This document shows, piece by piece, positions 24,801 through 33,433 of a stretch of DNA of 64,000 nt (its first letter is position 1; each line of letters begins with the position of its first letter). The notes under the pieces are model-generated. The model made no database searches. It saw only the letters and a program-made list of their open reading frames with translations, and was not told the DNA's origin. Origin of the DNA: Sipunculus nudus. Taxonomy: Eukaryota; Annelida; Sipuncula; Golfingiida; Sipunculidae. A program made the translations under genes and the position numbers. The stretch spans positions 76,524,300 to 76,588,299 of the forward strand of contig CM049314.1 of NCBI GenBank assembly GCA_026874595.1. The letters are read 5' to 3'.

Positions 24801-27800
24801 TCATTATACCACTGCTTGGCATACTGTCATTGCATTCATATTTGCTCAAATAAATTGCTTTTTTCGACCCCTCCCAAATAAATAAAGAATAAACCACTAT
24901 ATTTTACTCCATATTAATCCATCAGTCAGGTTTTTTCATATATATCATTTACTCACATATTACAATATATTCCTTTATAAAAGCCCAACATGACCATGAT
25001 ATTCTAAGCTTTATCTACTCAATATAGTATCACAATGGTGATACATTTATAGTCCAATCAGGATCAGCTGAGCGCCGTGACCCATGGGTCCCTTGTTTAT
25101 TCTGGGTAATCCACGGAGATGTCTTGATGGACTTTCAGTCTTTCAAGCGACTGGGAATAGTTGATGAAAAAAATATTTAGTTGTCATTTCCATCTACATT
25201 TCATTTAGTTATGCATACACAAGCTGTCATTGCACTTGATGAACATGATACCCAGTGGGTAGTGTTTCCACAAGCCATTCATATAATCAGGTCTGAGGAT
25301 CTGAGCAGTTTAGGACTGAGGTACAGTTTTGGTTCATCAGAACAACTCACAAAGCAGATTGAATTATTCAGTTTAGTGTCAGTTCTGTCTGAGTCTATCA
25401 GTCATACATAGTGCTAAGATTTCTGTCTGACCTGAGGTCTCCTAATGCTGTGTTTATGGTTAGTAGATAAGTGTCTCTGTATTCAAAATAATTTAAATAA
25501 TACATGTACTTGACTAGTACTTGAAATGTACTTGATTTTTCAAGTACATTTTTAGCAAGTACAAGTACTGTACTTGGTAAAAAGTACCAAGTACAAGTAC
25601 AGGCCAAGTACTGAAAATTTTATACTTGAGTACAAGTACCAAGTACAAGTACATGTACTTGACCCAAGCCTGGTGTGCAATAAAAATAACATTTAGTACA
25701 CAGTGACAGTCATCCATGTTTAATGACAAAATTCATGATATTTTGGTTAAGAGTAAGGGTTTGTTTGTTTGTTGAAACAATTTACAGTTATGCAAACTAA
25801 GATGCCTTTTTTTTCAAGTTCAAACATATTTGTGAACTTTATTAATATTTTATATCTTTATTCTTACCATAAAAGAGTACATCATTGATTTTATACAATG
25901 AGGAAACAAACAACAAAAGTAAAAAACAAAATATGCAGATATAGGACCATTCAGTCCAAAGACATCACCTCATCTTTAGACAACGCAATAATCAGCGAGT
26001 TCACTTCCTCAGTTGTTAAGCGTGACGTACTTAATTAGCTTTACGATCATTTAATCCTGATGTTAATTCTATGTGGACAGGCCTTGGTACCTTTCTGTAG
26101 TGATTAAGATTGACAGTGTCACACCACATTCCATATTTACCCATCTCACTTTCAAGATATCTTCAATTGTTTCAAAGAACAGCAACAGATGTATACTTAG
26201 CTCTTTAAGCTAAGAACCGTACTATATTATTTTTAACAGTTTACATAGTGCATAAAAAAGGGATAAAATTTACAATGATTCTATCTATCAGGGAAGAAGA
26301 CCCTGCAAGACCATGAACAATACTCCTGTGTGAGTTATATGGCAAATGCCAAATATGACGCAAAGCCTTGTTATAAGATGTACATAATTTTTCTATTGAT
26401 ATATGCTGTAATATCCAGGACTGACAGCCATAGAATGAACAACAAAAGGAATGAAATAACTTATTTACAAACCTCGTCGACAGACATCCAAAGTTAGACA
26501 TTAGAACATTAAAGCTTGAGATTAATTTGCCTCTTTTATTCATTATATCATGATGATCTGATAAGTCTGAGCTTACCATATTTCCTAGGTACTGCACAGA
26601 TTCCTTCCATTTTATCAGAACACCATTTAAGCAATTTTTTCTGTTTTAACTGGTGTACCCTTTTTGAACGGAACACATTTAGTTTCTTTGGATTGTAAAC
26701 CATATCAAATTCTATAGCAAAACATTTAAATCTTTCAATATTTCCTGAAGACCTGACCTACTCGCACTTAACCAAATGAGACTTATCAGCATAGCCTAAT
26801 GCTCCTATATAATGGCTACCAATATAACATCCAATACCTTTATTTCTCATCCGATTAAGTAATTCATCCATATATATAGAAAATAGAATAGATTCCTCCT
26901 TGCCGCACAACATTACTGGCTCCAAACTCTTCAGATTTAACTCACCCCATTTAGTTTTAATAACAGGAGTCTTGTACATATCAATTAGGACCTGAATGAT
27001 AGCAGGCTGAATATTTTTTTCCAATAACATTCCGAACGACTTAGGAATATTAACTTTGTCAGATGCAAAAAATGCATCAACAAAACAAGAATACACTGGT
27101 GAACCATTCCACATGAAGTACGTGGAATTTTAAAGATGCCACATATTTTCAGGAATTTACTGTTTGACAGTCTTATAAAAATGACAACATAACTACTGGT
27201 AACTTCTAGAAACTTCCCATTTTACCCATTAAGTATTTTTTTTTCTATGCACATACAGTTAAACTTGTGTAAAAAGATCATCCATGGGACTTGTAAAAGT
27301 GGTCTTAATTCCCAGGTGGTCTTATTAGATCAGTTATAACCAATATGAATTCTTTCAGTTTCCTTAGGGTGGTCTTAAAAGACAGGTGGTTTTCTTAGAC
27401 AGGTGCTCTTCTAGACAGGTTCCACTGTTTATCAACTTCATGTTGAAGGGAACATTTAATTACATTTCAGCTCTAATTTATTTTCTGTTACAGATACAAA
27501 CTCTGAACTGATGCTCAGACTCCCAGATGGTACAAGGAAGAGCTGGACAGTGCCATGTAGCTCAAAACTCAAAGTAAGCACAAACTGTCAGGTATTTTTC
27601 ATGATTTTCTTAATCTCATTATTTTGTGAGATTTCCATTTTTGCAATCTTATAATGCAGTACACTACACATGGTACATGCATTATCACATTGATAATTTT
27701 GCGTTGACCTCTGACCTTTCCTCTCTGCAGTGTGTCCACCTGTGCGACTGTGTTTACTCATAAAACAACACATCTTCGGACTCGTTTGACCGATCAGGCT

Positions 27801-29317
27801 GAAATTTGCACCAGTGTAGCCTTTGCTTACAGCCTTCTAATATATCTGGACTGGTCTGACGTATCTTCATGAGATTTGCATGTGTGTAGATATCAATATG
27901 CTCTTTATCATACCAGTTTGGTGGTGGCGCCACCTGCAACAGTTTTTGCACAATATCCATTTGTTTGTCTGCCTTGGGTTAAAATCACTCATATCTCTGC
28001 AGTGGTTCGACTTATTCATCTGAAATTTTGCATGTGTATACATCCTGTATTGCTGTCTTGATTTTATGACAGGTGGCTACACTTGCATTACCGTTCACGC
28101 TGTAGACATCGATGCTAATATATCCGGACTTGTCTGACGTATCATCATTAAATTTTGCATGTGTATAGATCTCACATATACAGCTCTTTATCATGCACGA
28201 AACTGGTGGTGCCACCTTCAACCATTAATGCACAGCGTTCAGCTGTTTTCTGCTGTTGGATAAAATCACACATATCTTGGGAGTGGTTTGACTTATCCAC
28301 CTGAAATTTTGCATATGTATACATGTTGGATAGTTTCTCTTTCAAATAACAGGTGGCACCACCTACAGTCATGTTTATGTGGCAGACATCAATGCTAATA
28401 TGCAAAACGTCTCACTTTATTTCCCCTTGCCACTCAATCCATGCCTCACTTAACCCGTTCTACTCTGATTTTGGTGGATACATGTATTTGCTTGTCAACT
28501 ACCCATATTCTAGTTTATAATGTTAAGTGTTTGATTTACCAGTAACAATAATGTTGTTACATTTTGTTTTGACTGACAGCTCACCGTCCAAGGAACAACC
28601 CACTGGGTGCGTTCACAAGGCTCTATGTCAGCAAGCTCTTGGGCCTGTCTATCTGAGCCTGTGGCAGATGGCTGAGCCTGTGAGCTGTCACTCAAAATGA
28701 ACTGTAACAACATTGGCTCTGTGCACTCCTAGCTGGGCGGGTATGCGTTTTTGGCCACAGATGCATGGTAATTATAAATAGTCTTAATGTCATAAGAGGT
28801 TAATGAAGCGGGAACCAATGTAAGTGGAATGACCTTTTATTTAATAAGAGTAGGGGGATTTATCTGTGGAGGGAGTTTGGTGGCCATTTGAACTGCATCT
28901 TCCAAGTAGGAGCATGCTGGGTGCTCTGGGGGTGACCTGCCTTATTCATGAATTATCGTGGAATAATGGTATACTGCCTCACTTTATCGACAACATACAA
29001 ACTGTGAACCATGAAAATCTGTTCCATATATTCCATGTTCATGTGGAATGTTTTATCTCTTGTGGTGTATTTTCAAAATAAAATGTTATTAGGCAATATA
29101 TATATGTAATCATATCCAAAGTTTGAACTTTCTATGATGAACATTTATTCTTTTTCAGGCTCTTGAATTATTTGTGGTGACAGAAGGATATCCTAAAGAA
29201 AACTATGAACTGGTCACAAACTTCCCAAAGAGAAAGCTTTCCACAATGGACTCTAATGCAACACTGAAAGAAATAGGGTTGTACCCAAGAGAAACAGTCT
29301 TTGTACAGGAGAGGTAG
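3783..29317 (+). CDS. UBXN7: UBX domain-containing protein 7-like gene, 3' nine exons
   Basis: UBXN7 proteins are adaptors that bind ubiquitylated cullin-RING ligase substrates and recruit the AAA ATPase p97/VCP through a C-terminal UBX domain. Nine exons are supported: 3783-3851, 4173-4303, 7241-7387, 8063-8153, 8623-8676, 9503-9576, 17146-17647, 27494-27573 and 29159-29317. Every border has AG/GT signals and every phase joins correctly, giving 434 residues plus a stop. Domain order is a basic linker (RRRARKSKSVFDGFRDFQ), the UAS thioredoxin-like domain (LFRPPIDIMFKG to VKDFLSE), a UIM (DHQLEAAIQASL), an acidic Ser-rich region, and UBX (ELMLRLPDGTRKSW to ETVFVQER). Order and motifs follow vertebrate UBXN7 (about 489 residues). 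The UBA exons were not recognised and probably lie left of position 1. The longest introns (7.6 and 9.8 kb) are swollen by mobile elements. Identity rests on recalled family sequence, not a search. Confidence 0.93.
4173..4303 (+). CDS. UBXN7: UBXN7 exon b (start of UAS domain)
   Basis: Joined to the preceding exon it reads IRQQDLAVAGTS, a low-complexity Ser/Ala/Thr linker, then KKRKTLEDLFRPPIDIMFKG. The LFRPP motif is the hallmark start of the UBXN7 UAS (thioredoxin-like) domain. The acceptor AG is at 4171-4172 and the donor GT at 4304-4305. The KKRK run just before the UAS domain could act as a nuclear localisation signal, which is inference. Confidence 0.92.
5223..6051 (-). mobile_element. 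Solo LTR of an LTR retrotransposon
   Basis: An 829-bp segment with the classical TG...CA ends; the terminal pentamers TGTTA/TAACA are inverted. It is flanked by a 4-bp direct repeat GTAT at 5219-5222 and 6052-6055. Read on the minus strand it has a TATAAATAGG promoter-like box (near 5810) and, further downstream, an AATAAA signal (near 5380), the normal order for promoter and polyadenylation signals within an LTR. No gag, pol or internal region adjoins it, so it is a solo LTR left by recombination. A 4-bp duplication is compatible with a Gypsy-type integrase, but the family is not determined. Confidence 0.8.
6285..7130 (+). mobile_element. Hairpin-ended interspersed repeat, family A copy 1
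   Basis: Starts with a hairpin around CATACGCCCATCTATGACAG ... CGTATTATG (6285-6315), then a GTCTGTCTGTCC run. After that come repeated ~200-bp units with the motif GATGGATTTTCA...GAAACTCA and GCATATTTAATGAGGTCAGA. A second copy lies at 60276-61420. The 5' hairpin and lack of an obvious target duplication suggest a rolling-circle (Helitron/Helentron-like) non-autonomous element. The right end is approximate. Confidence 0.65.
7241..7387 (+). CDS. UBXN7: UBXN7 exon c (UAS domain)
   Basis: This 49-codon, phase-0 exon encodes the first strand and helix of the UAS thioredoxin fold: KWLIVNIQNAQEFVCQALNR, then DTWSNPGVKAVLKKNFIFWQ. The family pattern of a buried strand, CxxLNRD.WS and FIFWQ is preserved. 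A polypyrimidine acceptor (TTTTACAG) precedes it and GTGAGT follows it. Confidence 0.96.
8063..8153 (+). CDS. UBXN7: UBXN7 exon d (UAS domain)
   Basis: Encodes VYHDSEEGKKYMQFYKVHEW then PYVAVVDPVT. These are the YHDSEEG turn and the cis-proline strand (WPYVAVVDP) of the thioredoxin-like UAS fold. The exon ends on the first base of a glycine codon and the donor is GTAGGC. The reading frame stays open for some codons on both sides; those codons are intron. Confidence 0.96.
8623..8676 (+). CDS. UBXN7: UBXN7 exon e (54-bp exon, UAS domain)
   Basis: A very short exon encoding GENLTVWNKFDAKTFCEL. It corresponds to the region around vertebrate QKLVEW..LDVSSF near the end of the UAS domain. It lies between a TTTATTTTCAG acceptor and a GTAAAG donor, and both phases match the neighbouring exons. 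Confidence 0.9.
9503..9576 (+). CDS. UBXN7: UBXN7 exon f (end of UAS and linker)
   Basis: Encodes VKDFLSERPSPDGSTKDPSS then AASRS, the final UAS helix and the start of a Ser-rich linker. The donor is GTAAGT at 9577. If the intron were retained, the frame would reach a stop at 9595-9597, so the large tandem repeat that begins about 90 bp downstream cannot be translated as an extension of this exon. Confidence 0.92.
9666..12345. repeat. 21-bp minisatellite array, about 127 copies
   Basis: A 2.68-kb head-to-tail array of a 21-bp unit with core TCAGGATGTATGTCAAATT, in the UBXN7 intron after exon f. Variants alternate at three places: AGGATG/AGGGTG/AAGATG, TCAAAT/TCAGAT and ATTCC/ATACC. In the right third they form longer-period blocks of two to three units. 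Because 21 is a multiple of three and the unit has no stop in five of six frames, it creates ORFs up to 916 codons (repeats such as SSGCMSN, QDVCQIP, LRMYVKF; minus-strand NLTYILR). These mutually overlapping ORFs are by-products of the repeat, not genes. Confidence 0.97.
12346..13326. other. UBXN7 intron, no gene seen
   Basis: AT-rich intron sequence between the minisatellite and the 154-bp tandem repeats. ORFs of about 80 codons on both strands near 13027-13363 overlap and show no domain. Confidence 0.4.
13327..13773 (+). repeat. ~150-bp tandem repeats, left part (array split by a hAT)
   Basis: Three units repeat CAACAACATAC, CTTTCCAAAATTCACAGGG, ATGATTGGTACATA, GAATTAC..ACCTGTC and CCACAGCCCAATCGCTGATT. 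The array is continued by three more units at 16355-16735, so the intervening DNA is an insertion into the array. Confidence 0.85.
14858..16311. mobile_element. Second DNA transposon nested in the hAT
   Basis: The ends are TAGGGCTGTATC and GATACCCAGCCCTA, with inverted TAGGGCTG/CAGCCCTA tips. An exact 8-bp duplication ACCTGTAC (14850-14857 and 16312-16319) was copied from the host element's own TACCTG repeats. The 8-bp duplication again indicates hAT. Subterminal ATCGATAC-type repeats are present at both ends, and a 27-base G run lies at 15990-16016. A LINE fragment (15525-15830) lies inside. Confidence 0.88.
15525..15830 (-). pseudogene. LINE reverse-transcriptase C-terminal fragment
   Basis: The minus strand reads IFKVIHNLSPVFLK, a stop, then YFTTPISGHVTRLAS and KYFGTMLWNSLLIDYKN, PLRAFKIKLSYCK. 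This is the characteristic C-terminus of Jockey/CR1/L2-group LINE ORF2 (W-N-S-L-P.. F-K..L). It has a stop and no RT core, so it is a dead fragment carried inside the nested hAT. Confidence 0.65.
16355..16735 (+). repeat. ~154-bp tandem repeats, right part
   Basis: Two full units and one truncated unit of the array begun at 13327. They contain CAATATGGCGGCCACAGCCC and CAACAACAACAACAT. The first eight bases are also the right-hand target duplication of the outer hAT. Confidence 0.85.
17146..17647 (+). CDS. UBXN7: UBXN7 exon g (UIM and acidic Ser-rich region)
   Basis: The largest exon, about 167 codons. It opens with ESILDASEDHQLEAAIQASL, a ubiquitin-interacting motif with the conserved acidic patch, Ala and Ser (known to bind ubiquitin or NEDD8-cullin in this family). 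A highly acidic, serine-rich segment follows (DSDESESDSE and repeats), then Ser/Thr-rich low complexity ending RVIENWKDYLGQDD. Vertebrate UBXN7 has a comparable acidic stretch here (SDEESESE). Many of the serines sit in casein-kinase-2-like acidic context, which is inference. The acceptor is CTCTTTTGCAG and the donor GTGAGT. Confidence 0.95.
17680..17880 (+). repeat. Short tandem repeat after exon g
   Basis: Imperfect units built from CATCATGGTGCAAAATAA and ATAAGGGTAAAATAA repeat about eight times just downstream of the exon g donor. Confidence 0.7.
19481..20661. mobile_element. Tc1/mariner-pogo-like non-autonomous element 1
   Basis: A 1181-bp element with terminal inverted repeats CCGTAAAATCTGTGAAATTT (perfect for 21 bp, one mismatch to 25 bp), flanked by TA on both sides. 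It contains two diverged ~340-bp direct repeats (near 19830-19960 and 20160-20300, sharing CAGACGTTCATGAAGTTT). No transposase was recognised. A TA target duplication is typical of the Tc1/mariner/pogo group. Confidence 0.85.
20926..22339. mobile_element. Tc1/mariner-pogo-like non-autonomous element 2
   Basis: A 1414-bp element with a perfect 25-bp inverted repeat beginning CCGTAAAATCTCCACTTAAA, flanked by TA (20924-20925 and 22340-22341). An uninterrupted paralogous site lies in the preceding unit of the host repeat (GGTACCTTAAATTTTG near 19060), which confirms TA duplication. Subterminal GTGCGGTTTTA motifs repeat near the right end, a feature seen in Tigger/pogo derivatives. It shares its first 11 terminal bases with element 1. 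No intact transposase. Confidence 0.9.
23599..23757. repeat. CT-rich low-complexity tract
   Basis: CTCTCT/CTTTCT tracts and CCTCC runs inside family B copy 1. The charged Arg/Glu/Lys ORF on the minus strand is an artefact of this composition. Confidence 0.85.
25673..26240. other. UBXN7 intron, no gene seen
   Basis: AT-rich intron sequence between the hAT-like element and a LINE fragment. Nothing recognisable. Confidence 0.4.
26241..27114 (-). pseudogene. Non-LTR retrotransposon RT fragment (CR1/L2-like)
   Basis: Read on the minus strand from 27114: CFVDAFFASDKVN (decayed RT motif A), LIDMYKTP, LFSIYMDELLNRM (motif B region) and CYIGSHYIGALGYADKSHLV (motif C, YADD changed to YADK). After a break, the thumb and C-terminal part follows, KLFHSFCCSFYGCQSW. 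The order matches LINE RTs with the FYGCQLW signature. The catalytic Asp change and frame breaks show it is dead. It lies antisense in the UBXN7 intron before exon h. Confidence 0.82.
27256..27427. mobile_element. Small pogo/Tigger-like MITE
   Basis: About 172 bp. It starts CAGTTAAACTTGTGTAAA after TA and ends ACAGGTTCCACTG, with imperfect inverted termini. The interior has GGTGGTCTTA..AGACAGGTGGT repeats typical of Tigger-derived MITEs. The right-hand TA is not directly adjacent, so the family call is tentative. Confidence 0.55.
27494..27573 (+). CDS. UBXN7: UBXN7 exon h (start of UBX domain)
   Basis: Encodes DTNSELMLRLPDGTRKSWTV then PCSSKLK. This is the first beta-hairpin of the UBX beta-grasp fold (vertebrate AQLMLRYPDGKREQITL). 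The acceptor is CTGTTACAG and the donor GTAAGC. A small pogo-like inverted-repeat element (27256-27427) ends only 66 bp upstream of the exon. Confidence 0.93.
27760..28513 (+). mobile_element. Hairpin/CTAG repeat, family C copy 1
   Basis: Contains ~200-bp units with GGTGGCGCCACCTGCAAC, CTGAAATTTTGCATGTGTA and TATCTGGACTGGTCTGACG. Its right end reads ATACATG..TTGCTTGTCAACTAC..ATTCTAG followed by TT. The inverted copy at 60763-61351 ends in the same way (GCTTGTCGACTAC..ATTCTAG, then TT), which fixes this border. The left end is truncated or unclear. Units of this kind give small minus-strand ORFs that are not genes. Confidence 0.65.
29159..29317 (+). CDS. UBXN7: UBXN7 last coding exon (UBX domain and stop)
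   Basis: Encodes the rest of the UBX domain, ALELFVVTEGYPKENYELVT then NFPKRKLSTMDSNATLKEIG and LYPRETVFVQER, followed by TAG at 29315-29317. The NFPKRKL segment is the family's version of the p97-binding FPR loop (vertebrate NFPRRKL). The terminal TVFVQER matches the vertebrate C-terminus almost exactly, so the stop is the authentic end. Confidence 0.96.
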   Translation, partial: ALELFVVTEGYPKENYELVTNFPKRKLSTMDSNATLKEIGLYPRETVFVQER

Positions 29318-30160
29318 CAGATTGGTCAATAGAACTGTCAAGTGTAGAGTGATTGCAAGAGTGGGTGGGGCTAGTCTTGATTGACATATATTTGCCACAC
29401 CTCTGGGTAACAGATGCATGTGGAAAGTATTCATTTCATGTAGTCACATCCTTGTCAATAGATCTAGGTGAGGACAGTGTCAGTGATTGACCTGGGCGGG
29501 GCAATGTTGGTGACTGACATGTAGTCCCCTCATGCTAGCATTATAGACTGAACAATGATACTTTTTGTACTGACAGTTACATGTTAACTTTGGCTGACAG
29601 CATTGTTTACCGTTACACTATTCATCTAGGGGGCATGCCCCTTTCAAAGGAATGAAAAACTATGCCCCGATTAACATAGTGTGCAGTACAACTGTGCCAC
29701 AGCTAAGAAAGTCATCAGCATATTACTGTGGCTGAGAAGTGCAGATCTTAAGCATACAAACAGACACTGAAGATTTCATCAAATAGCTTTCCCACAAAAA
29801 ACAGGTTGGTTTCGGGTATGTTAGTATGTGAAAACCTGAGTATTCCAGCCCTAACTCTTAAAACCTGGTGTTATTGTGAGTGGGCGGGACCATTGTTTGA
29901 ACATTTAAGATTGACATGCAGGACTACACCTCTTAATACTAGAAGCAGGTGGGGCTATATGCATGAATGACACATAGCTACAGGTGTGTGCATATCAATG
30001 GGTTGAACATGGAGAAGAGTCACACCCTATTTATCCTTGGTGGGTGGGGCTATTATGGTGATTGACACATAGCACCACACTTGTCAACATGGATGAATAG
30101 TGATTTATTAGTTATAAACACAAGCAGCTACACCATAATCAATAAAACTGGATGAATCAC
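29318..30160 (+). other. UBXN7 3' UTR region with a repeated motif
   Basis: Follows the UBXN7 stop. Five diverged copies of a motif, GTGGGYGGGGCTA then GATTGACATATAG, occur near 29361, 29496, 29877, 29945 and 30040. A possible polyadenylation signal AATAAA is at about 30141. The true transcript end cannot be fixed from sequence alone. Confidence 0.45.
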
Positions 30161-32150
30161 GTGCCTTTTTATGGTTAATAACTTTTCACTTTAAATTAAT
30201 GTTTTAATTGGTATTATAGCTGTAGGTCACACTGCTGGAGAATGGGCCTGACTTTGCACAATGCCTGAATTTTTGACAGCTTCTTAAGGTGGAGTAATAT
30301 CTCAAAGACTTGAAAATACTGACTTTGGCTTCAATTACACAAAGCTCTTTTTTTTCTAGATTTTGATTTTATCATTGATTTGTGAGGTTTCCATTTTTTT
30401 GGTCTTACCATGCCATAAACTGCGCATATACATCAATTATCAGATTATTTAATACACTTGCTAAATCTTAACATTTTGAAGAGGACCCAAGAGAATGAAG
30501 AGAAATTCATCTACCCAGGAGGCACATAAGATGAAAGATTTTATATTATCTATAATGTCAATAGTTGATTTACAGGTTACATAACATGTATGTTAATATT
30601 AGTATAATATAAAATTTGCACATTGACTATTTAAAGTACCCGTTTGGTCACCTTAGAATCACATAAATTGGCAGTAATACTAGATTATAAATTACTGTTC
30701 ACGTTTGAAGATGAGGCATCATTCATTTCACTGTAATTTTCTTTTGTAAACTTAAAACCCCGTACAAACAACAAGCTGGTCAGAGTATATCAGAAAGAAA
30801 GTTTAAATTAGTGGTACCAGGGTCATTGTACCAGTAAAGTCCTTAAGGAAGGCGAAATGCTAATAACTTAAAAGTTTATAGAAGACTTTAAAAAATTGGA
30901 AAAGCTGTAAACAATTTTCTGCCATTTACCAAATTCCTCCTATATTGTTCTCATTTCATTGTAAATCAGATACAAATAACACCCAGGAAATAAAAAAAAA
31001 TATAACTTGCATGTTTGAGGGAAAAAAAATTGTACATACCATACAAAAATAAACATTCACAATGGCTGACGTGGTATTTTTTTGGTGCATAACAAGTGTT
31101 CATTTCATATGGGAGATCTCTAATAAAACTAATCTAGTCCCTTCAGGTTCCATGCTCAGTTCAACCAGCTTTGCTGGGATTTAAATGGACTTGAGCTAAC
31201 CAAGGAGGTTTAATACAGAGGGAGTGCGCTGTCTGGTTCAGGGCAGGACAGTTTCATGGTCAACTTTGATTTAGGAGTGCTCTCTCCTTATGTATTTAAC
31301 CTCCTTGAGGGAATAATTTGCAATTTCATCTTCGAATAGAGGACCTTGCTTATCTGTGGCCTGGGGGTAACGTAATGGGCTCTGTATTAATAATCCTCAG
31401 CATCAAACACATTTGCATGATCACAAAATATAGTTAATACATTGATTACGTAACAAGACAAATACATCTAACATACAAATATATATATGCAGTAACAAAA
31501 CAAAAATTAATTGTAATTCATAATCAGAGAACATCTTTTAATTACCTTAGAAAACTCCCACATTTTTTTTTCCATCGTTAAAACTTTATTTAAAATGTTT
31601 TGTTGCTACAATAAACCACTATATTTCAGAAAAATTGAAAATTTCTCTCAATTTCACATACTCTCTCCATGTTTTGGCATGTTTTGTATTTCTGTTTCTT
31701 TAGGGCTTGCACTGTTTATTGGCAGCCAGGGCATATTGTTTTTCTTTGTTAAAGTTGTTTTAAAGAAAATACATTATTTGGCTTTGTTTTTTGATTGAAG
31801 TAGTTTAACACACCTACATACACACACAATCATATATGTTACTGCACTACCAAAGTATGCCTGTTTGTGTTTAGGTCTTCCAAGACGATCCGGATTGCAA
31901 ATTCATGTTACCGTATGTAATTTGATAATACTTAATGAAACTGAAAGAGAATTAAAATTCTTGAAAATGCTCATCACCCTAGGGACATAATAAAACATAT
32001 GACAGAGACTGACAAAAAATGGAAGGAAAGTAGAGAATTGAGAGATGCGAGTAAAAAATATAGTAGCAGTTACACAGAACTCTACTAATCTGTAGAGCAC
32101 GTCTTGTCCACGAAAAAAAACCATTCCAGTGCATGTGCTATTAGATACAT

Positions 32151-32219
<69 letters not shown>

Positions 32220-33383
32220 CTTGTTGTTTACCTTTGATCCCTGAGTGAAGCCATCTGCATATTGCAGCTGGTAACTTATGATAATTAGTTAAATAGATCT
32301 AGGCGATGCGCCTAATGCAGACGTTATTGTGATTATTTGTGTTTCAGTTGAGTTAATTTGCTGTATTTTTAATTTTGTTTAAATAGCTAGCTTTGAAAGT
32401 AGCTGAACAGAACGCCGACAAGTTGCTGTGTAGAAATGTAAAGAATTTGCATGCAAGAAAGTGAGAAGAAATCAGTGATTGGTCTGTAATAGCCCCGAAA
32501 GCATAGACTGGCACGATGCAACTTCCAGTCGATCATTTTGATATGATATTATGGCAGTGAGAAAAGTGCCAGGTACAAGTCTTTTATGTAACCATCTGAA
32601 GCAAAAAACATTCCCTAGGGAAAAAATTTGAAGCAATGAATATTAGCTTATTTTAAAGATATACGATAAATATCTTTGATACAAAATATACATTTTTTAA
32701 TTTAAAATTCAATCAGGTGAAAATTGACCTTTTATGAAGCTGTCTTTGTAAATATAGATGGTAGTATGTCATAGCCTTCTGGGGCTTGAGGTATGCATGT
32801 GTGTGTGTTCATTGGGGAGCCATGAACAAAGAATAAAGCAGTTTTTCAAAAAGGAGTTTTACTGTTATAACTGAGTGCATGGCCTTTTAAATACTGGTAA
32901 TTAGTGAGAAATGCTTGTATTTACAGTGAAATCCCCTCTTCACAAGCACCCCTATTTTAAGACGCCCACAGATTTTTTATGAGGGACCAATATTTTTTCC
33001 TCCTTTCTAAACCACCGAATGATGGGTCCTGCGGGTTATATTCCGGAGGCGAGTGCACGTTTTCAAGGACTTCTGATTCGAGCATGCTTGACTGGAAAAA
33101 TCTGTCCGAGTCGGTCTCAGATTCTGCAAAAGTAAAACACGAGGCTTGATTTTCAGATTTAAAGAGCACTCAATTAAAACTGATGTGCAGTTTATTGATA
33201 TTGATGATATTACAAAAAACGGCTGACATGACCCAGCTTTTTTTTCTGATTCAGGAGCTAAAGGTTATTAAACATTAAATTAAAGCATGTGAACCAACAT
33301 GAAAATACATATAATTTTCCCCTCTTTTGCGATTTAAAAGATCTGAAAGATAAATTAATATACCGGAGGAATTTGCACCGTTT
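30161..33383. other. Intergenic AT-rich DNA, no gene seen
   Basis: No exon-like ORF or conserved motif was recognised. A (TA)n tract lies at 32155-32217. At 32925-33000 a pogo-like terminal stretch (CAGTGAAATCCCCTCTTCAC) may mark a decayed DNA transposon. Confidence 0.4.
32155..32217. repeat. (TA)n microsatellite
   Basis: About 31 uninterrupted TA units. Confidence 0.95.
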
Positions 33384-33433
33384 CAGAAGCGGATCCAGGG
33401 GAAGGGGGTGTCCCTTTTTCAGTCGCTGCAACC

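Larger units (their letters stand above)
18488..25099 (+). mobile_element. Hairpin-ended interspersed repeat, family B copy 1
   Basis: Begins TTTTTTAGCTCAGCTGACT with a terminal hairpin (TAGCTCAG ... CTGAGCTA), then a GTCCGTCCGTCTGTCC run. It ends with the palindrome GACCCATGGGTC followed by CCTTGTTTA. Both ends are shared with copy 2 (33434-36206), which fixes the borders. The interior has repeating ~700-bp units (CCTACCA..CTGAAAACTGGGT, CATGCCAGAAATTA, ACCATGGCACGTTTTTTCC) and a CT-rich tract at 23599-23757. Two TA-flanked elements are inserted in one unit. Absence of a target duplication and hairpin ends suggest a rolling-circle-like non-autonomous element (inference). Confidence 0.75.
18200..25672. 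mobile_element. hAT-like element expanded to 7.5 kb by later insertions
   Basis: The left end is CAGTCTTGGGTCAAGTA. The right end is TACTTGACCCAAGCCTG, its inverse apart from one base. Both are followed inward by TACAAGTAC repeats. Flanks CTGTGTAA (18192-18199) and GTGTGCAA (25673-25680) match at six of eight bases, as expected of an old 8-bp hAT duplication. No transposase is visible. A hairpin-ended repeat (18488-25099) fills most of the interior, leaving about 0.9 kb of original element. Confidence 0.72.
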
